From: Euwallacea fornicatus
Taxonomy: Eukaryota > Arthropoda > Insecta > Coleoptera > Curculionidae
Direction: 5' to 3'
Length of the DNA: 64,000 nt
NCBI RefSeq assembly: GCF_040115645.1
Contig: NC_089569.1
Coordinates: forward strand, 1,116,001-1,180,000
The notes below the pieces were generated by a model. It was not told the DNA's origin. It searched no databases and saw only the letters and a program-made list of their open reading frames with translations. A program made the translations under genes and the position numbers. Below are positions 61,898 to 64,000 of the stretch, one piece after another (position 1 is the stretch's first letter; every line of letters begins with the position of its first letter).

Positions 61898-64000
61898 CTG
61901 AAAAATGATGACTCAGGGATTATTTATATTTCATGCTCATATGTGATTTCAAATAAAATTTATACTATAAATATGAAGAAACGTAACCTTTGCATTAACT
62001 GTTCACATCATGAGAGTCATATATATCTTGTTCAAGAACGTTTGATAAATCTCTCGTGCGCAAAGCATTTAAACAATCTATTTGAAGTGAAAGGGAATTG
62101 TTTGTTAATTCACTTCATTGTTTTTGCTTCGTCATTCAGCCGTTAAGCTTAATATTTAACGGGACTAAGAAGGGATGCTTGCACGTAAAGCATGTCATCA
62201 TTTTCAAATAGGTTCGAAACGTTCCGAATTCATGACTGACCATGACTAAATATTTTGTGCGTTAAGTCACAAATACTGGTCAAGAATTTGAGATGGCAAA
62301 TCGCATTTAAACTTAGATTGAGCTCGTACCGACGATCAAGAAACCCTTTCAGAGCGGTTTAAGCTGAGCTAGTCCTCTTGGACAAGGCCCCCACATTAAG
62401 AAAGTATAAGATATCGACGAAATTGGGTTGTTTGTCGATATCAAGTATTAAAAAAAAAAAAAAACATAAAAGTGGAAACTGCAGATACTTGTCCGTTTAA
62501 CAGACTAACACTTCTAGCTTGACTATGTATTAAGAGTCATGTAGTGGTGAGCATCAACGAGAACTCTCCCTATATACATACATGTAAGTAGTATTGAGCT
62601 TTGTATCAAGTGTTTTCCCCCGTATAGGAGACTGTCGAATTTAAACCAAAAAAAAAAAAAACAATGTATATCCTAATTACTTGGGAACACGAAGAATTTG
62701 GAAATTAACCTGGTACTGACAAAAAAATCAATTATACACAGCACAGCGGGTTAAGTAATTATTCGTTAGGGAAATGACATGGAGTGCATTACTTACGTGA
62801 TTGATGAAGAATAGGTTACTGACTTTTTAAAGTCACGAAAACATTAAGCTTATTTAACCATCAAATTTTAAGTGATCGAGCTGGACGCTCATAACAAAAC
62901 CATAGCATGGGGTCGTCAATATGTAATCAATCGTCGACGGCAGGGGGTCTTTTTTTGATATTTTATGAAATATGAAATAGGGACTTGCATATTTTTATGG
63001 CTAGTTTAAATTGTTCATTTCAGGGAAAGCCTGAACCGGACTGTTCAAAATTAACTTAAAGGTAATATCACAAAGAAAAATTGGACTCAGCAAGTCTGGG
63101 TGGGGGTTTTAAGGTAGTTACCCGACTTCATCACGTATCACAGCAATATTTGCATAAGTTGTTGGTGTGCAATTTAGATTCAATTGATTTGTGTCATTCT
63201 GTAACCAAGCAGTATTTACTGCATATCTCATGTTGTATATTTTATGTCTCCTGCGTATCTGCTGCGCCACCAATCTTACCAGCATGTGCCACTCTACACA
63301 GAGTATGTGACAACATTTTCAATTGAAATGCATACTAATGTTGATCCGAGTGAATGGTGCATACTATGCAATTTGGAATAAGTATGTAATAACTGACACA
63401 GACCATGATATAAAGGCAATAATACTTTTGCAAGACTAAGATTAATTGAGGTTTTCTCAAGAAATTGGCAGTTTCATCTTTATAAACATTTTTAAGACAT
63501 AAAGATTCTTAATAATTATTGCAGATAATCTCACAACTTTAATCTTGAAATAAATGTCTGTTGATTCATGTGTGGTGGAGAAAAAATAACCTTTTTAGCA
63601 TACAAAATTATCTATTTTTCAAATAATTAGATTTGTAGGGGATGAATAAATCATAATCCAACAACTCTAGACACTTGACCCTCTCAATCAGGTATCCAGT
63701 TTTTTTTAATTAACCAACTCATAACATCTCTGAAGAGAAATATAAGTGCAAAAATTTATAATTGCTCATACAGTGCATAGTGTATAGATAACATATGAGA
63801 GAAAATCATGTATTTTTAATTTTCTATGCAATTTTTATGCACAATTTTATGTTATGCAATCTTAAGATGAAGGGTGATATACTGAGTCATACTAATACGC
63901 TTTATTGGAAGCAAGAGGGTTTGGGTTTTATTCAGAGTGTACTAGCAATATAGAGAAATGGGAAAATAATGGAATTGTTTTTTTGCAGATAGCGTAATGT
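61898..64000. other. Thioredoxin first intron or upstream flank
   Basis: No coding region supported. Since the thioredoxin exon at 61897 begins after an acceptor (TTTTTCAG), this stretch is most likely its first intron. A donor-like site (ATCAC/GTAAGTAATG, minus strand, near 62790) exists but no in-frame ATG precedes it. A-rich tracts occur near 62449 and 62647. Confidence 0.5.

Noticed and set aside
1..64000. CRISPR arrays, operons, ribosome binding sites, tRNA or rRNA genes
   Set aside because: None found; the genome is eukaryotic, and no tRNA-like cloverleaf with intact A and B boxes was recognised by eye.

Overview
The window is nuclear DNA from an insect, possibly a beetle. It is AT-rich, has split genes with GT-AG introns (many of 50-120 bp), a 7-transmembrane gustatory receptor, mariner transposons and many short inverted-repeat elements. 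The order is inferred only from gene style; no ribosomal or mitochondrial marker is present to fix it.

Layout. 1-18 kb is gene-poor and rich in repeats: a dead mariner (4609-5885), a 544-bp inverted-repeat element (7555-8098), one unrecognised 201-residue membrane protein (8228-8833, minus), two decayed transposase fragments (about 9.9-10.7 kb and 14.7-15.3 kb), an AT-rich 38-bp tandem repeat (15.5 kb) and a 1.1-kb foldback-like inverted repeat (16.7-17.8 kb). At 18.3-19.6 kb lies a three-exon gustatory receptor. From 31.3 kb down to 21.0 kb on the minus strand is a complete Set1/SETD1 histone H3K4 methyltransferase gene, rebuilt here as 25 coding exons that join in one frame (1,625 residues). 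A single-exon NUDT14-type UDP-sugar pyrophosphatase (32955-33599) is transcribed divergently from it. At 34.4-39.2 kb nine exons encode a 622-residue type I membrane protein with two sushi domains, a MAM domain and a somatomedin B domain. At 41.4-56.1 kb is the vinculin gene: 20 constitutive exons (955 residues) plus several frame-preserving mini-exons. At 59.5-61.9 kb on the minus strand are the last two exons of a thioredoxin; its first exon was not found.

The genes do not form an operon or pathway. They cover chromatin (Set1), adhesion (vinculin and perhaps the sushi/MAM/SMB receptor), redox (thioredoxin), nucleotide-sugar turnover (NUDT14-like) and chemosensation. The most unusual region is the large intron interval of vinculin between 48.5 and 54.3 kb. 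It holds at least five short phase 1-1 candidate exons that would extend the proline-rich linker. Two of them are clear tandem duplicates, and a mariner has landed 24 bp beyond one of them.
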